Shown here: piece by piece, positions 60,401 through 64,000 of the stretch
Numbering within the stretch: position 1 is the first letter of the stretch
Layout of the letters: the number at the start of each line of letters is the position of its first letter
Source: Sebastes aleutianus
Lineage: Eukaryota > Chordata > Actinopteri > Perciformes > Sebastidae
DNA length: 64,000 nt
Direction: 5' to 3'
Assembly: GCA_916700875.1 (NCBI GenBank)
Contig: CAKAKS010000067.1
Coordinates: 8,583,591 to 8,647,590, forward strand
Program-made: the position numbers and the translations under genes
Notes under the pieces: generated by a model
Told to the model about the DNA's origin: nothing
The model's database searches: none
Seen by the model: the letters and a program-made list of their open reading frames with translations, nothing else

Positions 60401-63303
60401 GCTCAATCTGCTTATCATGCTGCTGCTAACCCACACACTCACATGATCAGCTGATCATAACATAGATCGAAACATATTTTTGCTCACTTTACATTGTTAA
60501 AATGAAGAGTTCATTTTCAAAATGCACTATATTTAGTTTGGTTTAATTTCAAGTGCCTGTAATTATTGATCAAGCTATAATAGCTGCTCATTTTGAGTTA
60601 ATGGTAACACTTTTAACATTAATAAGCAGTATATAAACATTTAATAAATGGTAATGGCAAACACTATAATGTAGTTGTTAGCAGATATAAGGACATTTTA
60701 AAGTGTTTATTAATGTGCAGTATTTTCAACAATTATAACATCCTCTGAAAATATATTCAACATTATTACAACAGTTTTTTTTTTTTTTTACTATATTGTA
60801 TTTCATTATCTGTATATACACCAGCCTCCACTTATTGGTGCCCACAGGAGGAGTTCTAGTTGTTGACAAATACATTAATAAACACTTATACAGTATGTGC
60901 TTACATTATAATTTGTCGTAAACATTTATGAAATGTTTGTATACTGCTTATAACTGTACATGGGATGCCATCTCATTTTGGATCAAAACTCTTCAGATGT
61001 CTATTTTGTTTTAGCTAGATACCTGATGATAATGTGGATACCAGATTTAAGCCACACAATGTGGGATTCAGTGTTTTAAAATGAATGATGTACATACTAA
61101 CTAATGAATGTATTGCTAGCATATTGATTAATGACATTGAATTAGTTATGACTTGTCACAAAATTGCTTCTTCTTGCCCCTTTTGTCGTTTATCTTAGTT
61201 TTTCTTTTTTAAACTTCGGCCTATTAATCATAGTCATCTTTAAAGAATGAAAAATACCTTTGATCAAATCAAATCAATCAGCTGTTTGGTATTCAGACAA
61301 GAGTTTTAATTATATTGGGTTTCATTCATGTCATCCAGGGACACTGCCGGCCAGGAGAGATTCAACAGCATCACATCAGCCTACTACAGAGGCGCCAAGG
61401 GAATAGTGCTAGTGTATGATATCACAAAGCAGGAGACCTTTGACGACCTGCCCAAATGGATGAAAATGATAGACAAGGTAAACAAACTGTCTGATTGTTG
61501 GAATTACGTTGCATGTGCCTTTTCTGGGTAGTTCTTGTGGGTGTTCTTCTGCTATTATCATATGCCAGTTGCCTGACATATTAGAAAGTGTTAAAACGCT
61601 ACACTCTTCTCTCGTACGGTGACAAAACAATTCCTTGGATTCTGTCACGCATCTGGCACTTAAGATTTACATAAGAATTGAATCCAATAACACCCACTCA
61701 TACCTCCCCTGATATTGACCCTTCAGTTCTACCTTTGTCTTTAATCTCACCTGCACTGGCAGCAGGTACAAAGCCATAAGGTGTTTTTTTAATGTGTCAT
61801 TTTGCAGAAACACTATTTCAATTATAGCCTGACCTATGCTGGATTTTTTAAACCAATACCAATATTTATATTTGAGAATTTAAAAATATAAATTTTCTTT
61901 ACACAATTCATAACATAAGTAAACTTTTTTAATAGTGTTCCCTTTATTTTTCTAACAATTGTGAACAAGAAATGTACTGGGAAAGACATTTTACAGTTGA
62001 AAAATAAACTTGCCACCTCTCTTTGGTGGACAAACTATAGAATGGTGATACTCAAAACATATATTTGGCATTTCTGTTCTTCAGTATCTTGTTTTTTAAA
62101 TAAAAAAAACAATAATATTGTGTGATAAAGTAATTACAGAACAAGTGAAGACAAGTACAGGGACACATAAACAGCCAAAAGAGAGAGTCTTGTTATATAT
62201 CCCGTACTGATATGTTTATATCAGCCTGCTCAATTTATCGGTTGGGCTGTAGTTTCAATTCAGAACTTGTAGTCTCGAGTGGCTTGTATTTATTAATTTT
62301 GAACGTTACACAAACGTCACACAAAAATGGATCAGCTGTAGCTTTATAGGTAAATTCACCACAGTGGAACTTTTATGTTCCAAGTTATGTCGCTAAATCA
62401 CACTGCATAAAATTGTTGACAAACCCATGTGTAAGAAAATGTCTAGTTTTTTAGAATAACAACATCGAGGTGTCATTTTTGTGAAGTTCTCTTTTAGTTG
62501 CAGAACCAGTTTTCATGGTGACAGTATGCTGAACACATTTCATTGCAGTAATCTAGTTTGACCTTTATAAAATGTGAGGCTGATGACGTTTTAACATGTC
62601 CCCTCTCTGCTTTCTGTTTTGTGTCAGTACGCCTCAGAGGAAGCCGAGCTTCTCCTGGTCGGGAACAAGCTGGACTGTGAGACTGATCGTATCATCTCCA
62701 GACAGCAGGGAGAGAGGGTGGGTCCGGCACACAAATGCTCCCATTCACCATCATAAGACAAAACCACATCCTCTGTTTCTATAAATTTGATATCAAATTC
62801 TCTAAAAGAAGATGCAGTAATACAAACAATAGATGCATTAATGTGTATTATGAGCAGAGCATCTTGAAAGCTCAGTCACAATTTACGACTGCAGGGAAAT
62901 AAAACTAAAATATCCTAAATAATGCAGAATGTAGGGCAGATGGATGCTTTCAGTGTGCCAGTTGATTGTCTGAACATAGACTTTGTGTGCTTCAAAGACA
63001 CACTGATAACACGGATGCCCTCCTCCAGGAACTGACATTATGTGTAGCACAGCAGCAGGCTTATCCAAAAACTCCATTAAATCTAAAGGGGAGACTTTTT
63101 CATGAAGTTTCCAGCTGTTTTGTTCAGCTTCACTTCTGCTCCTGTGGATTGATTGTTTTGCTGACGTTAAGATAATTTTTTCTCTATTTGTGTTGCAGTT
63201 TTGCTCTCGAATAAGTGGAATGCGCTTCTGCGAAGCTAGTGCCAAGGATAATTTTAATGTGGACGAGATCTTCCTGAAGCTTGTGGATGACATCCTTAGC
63301 AAG
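57459..63303 (+). CDS. rab12: Rab12 small GTPase, first five coding exons (C-terminus outside window)
   Basis: Rab12 is a membrane-traffic GTPase of recycling endosomes and lysosomes and a LRRK2 substrate (family knowledge). Exons: 57459-57693, 59220-59280, 61339-61477, 62628-62717, 63199-63303; together 630 nt, 210 residues, in frame. A Gly/Ser-rich N-terminal extension of about 40 residues is followed by the G domain: P-loop GSRGVGKT at residues 52-59, switch I Thr77, WDTAGQE at 99-105, NKLD at 158-161 and EASAK at 187-191. Gln104 aligns with the catalytic glutamine and Ser109 (codon 61367-61369) with human Ser106, the LRRK2 site. The final exon with the C-terminal cysteines was not found before base 64000 and must lie beyond it. 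Start chosen: first ATG, whose MDP start matches human RAB12. Confidence 0.95.
58069..58128. repeat. Perfect 60-bp palindrome in rab12 intron 1
   Basis: The two 30-bp arms are exact reverse complements with no spacer; the centre lies between 58098 and 58099 in agctgcagct. Checked base by base; pairing stops at 58068/58129. Confidence 0.97.
60603..60965. repeat. GGTAACACTTT MITE in rab12 intron 2
   Basis: Begins ggtaacacttttaacattaa and contains cattaataagcag-like runs; resembles the element at 3219-3508. The right end (gtatactgcttataactgta) is approximately inverted. The T-run at 60775-60790 is internal. Confidence 0.45.
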
Positions 63304-63670
63304 GTGGGTTTGCCATCAGTAGAGCCTGACCAAATATCTGATAACGATGAATTAGTCAGTGACCACATTTACATGCACACTAATATTCCACTATTATTCC
63401 GAATAGACCAATATTTCATATATATTTCATATGCCTCATTCCGATTGGAGCATTTTTTCCAATTAAGACCTGTGGGATATGCCGATATTATTCAGGTTTC
63501 AGGAGCATTCTTTGGACATGTATACAGCGCATTCGGAATATGTGTCTCAGTCTGGGTTTTTACAGCAGTTTGCAACACACATCGTTTTGCCTGTTTATGA
63601 CCAGCTCTGTGTGTTGTACACAAACCAAGCAGAGATGTATGCCCAAAAGAAAAGAAGGAGAACCACACTT

Positions 63671-63924
63671 AGGATAGACAGGAAGGCATCCGCGCACTCC
63701 AAAATATTAAAACAAGTGGCAAGCAAGGAAGGAAATGTATTAAAATGCCTTTTTTATAGTGGCATGTACTGTAGGTCTTCATCAGGGCTTCCAACGGGTG
63801 GATTCTCTGACGAACTTTATAAATGATTTAGCCACTATAATAAAGGCTTTTTAATATATTACCTTCCTCATTTGCCACTTGTTTTAATATTTTGGAGTGC
63901 CTGGATTGCCTTCCTGTCTATCCT
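63671..63924. repeat. Long hairpin (about 95-bp arms) downstream of rab12 exon 5
   Basis: 63671-63765 pairs with 63831-63924: the outer 50 bases match at about 48 positions (aggatagacaggaaggca against its complement). The inner part pairs more loosely (ccttttttatagtggc / gccactataataaagg). The loop is 65 bp. It reads as a fold-back transposon; the open frame across it is incidental. Confidence 0.85.
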
Positions 63925-64000
63925 GATTTTTTTTCCCCTTTTTCTAAGAGTACCCAACACATTTTGCCTTACGGTTGAGTACATAGAGCAACCAGTTATG

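Noticed and set aside
61328..61531. ATG at 61328 as an alternative rab12 start
   Set aside because: It lies in the intron just before the exon 3 acceptor, and the resulting protein would lack the P-loop.
63190..63826. Read-through frames after rab12 exon 5
   Set aside because: Exon 5 ends at a good donor (gtgggt at 63304); the downstream sequence is repeat and does not match the Rab12 C-terminus.

Overview
The window reads as a teleost fish genome, probably a percomorph. It carries intron-rich vertebrate genes with GT-AG introns, and the introns and intergenic gaps are packed with short non-autonomous DNA transposons, several of them nested. The organism is inferred from the protein sequences and repeat style; no species marker was seen.

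Three protein genes fill the window. (1) piezo2 (+), bases 1343-42642: the C-terminal 35 exons (1,995 residues, one open frame) of a mechanically gated cation channel. The 5' part lies left of the window. (2) napg (-), bases 54714-48329: a complete 12-exon, 308-residue gamma-SNAP. (3) rab12 (+), bases 57459-63303: the first five coding exons (210 residues) of the small GTPase Rab12; the last exon, with the prenylated C-terminus, lies to the right. PIEZO2, NAPG and RAB12 all map to human 18p11.22, which supports the piezo2 (not piezo1) call. piezo2 and napg are tail-to-tail; napg and rab12 are head-to-head across about 2.7 kb with CRE-like sites near both starts.

Layout: 1-1342 upstream piezo2 intron with a hAT-like repeat; 1343-17259 blade and beam exons; 19068-23141 a variable cytoplasmic region with two frame-neutral cassette exons; 23142-24962 an intron holding a ~1 kb 21-bp minisatellite; 24963-33900 distal blade and anchor exons; 35280-42642 pore module (outer helix, extracellular cap, inner helix, C-terminal domain); 42643-48328 3' UTRs and a transposon cluster; 48329-54714 napg; 54715-57458 shared upstream region; 57459-64000 rab12.

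No CRISPR, operon, tRNA/rRNA gene or clearly new biological system was found. The most informative unusual signals are structural. Several repeat families have TTAA target duplications, two of them with a paralogous empty site inside the window. There are hAT-in-hAT nestings with 8-bp duplications, a spacer-free perfect 60-bp palindrome in rab12 intron 1, long fold-back elements, a tandem repeat abutting a piezo2 5' splice site, and alternative-splicing signals in piezo2. Functionally, Piezo2 is a touch and proprioception channel; gamma-SNAP and Rab12 both act in membrane traffic.
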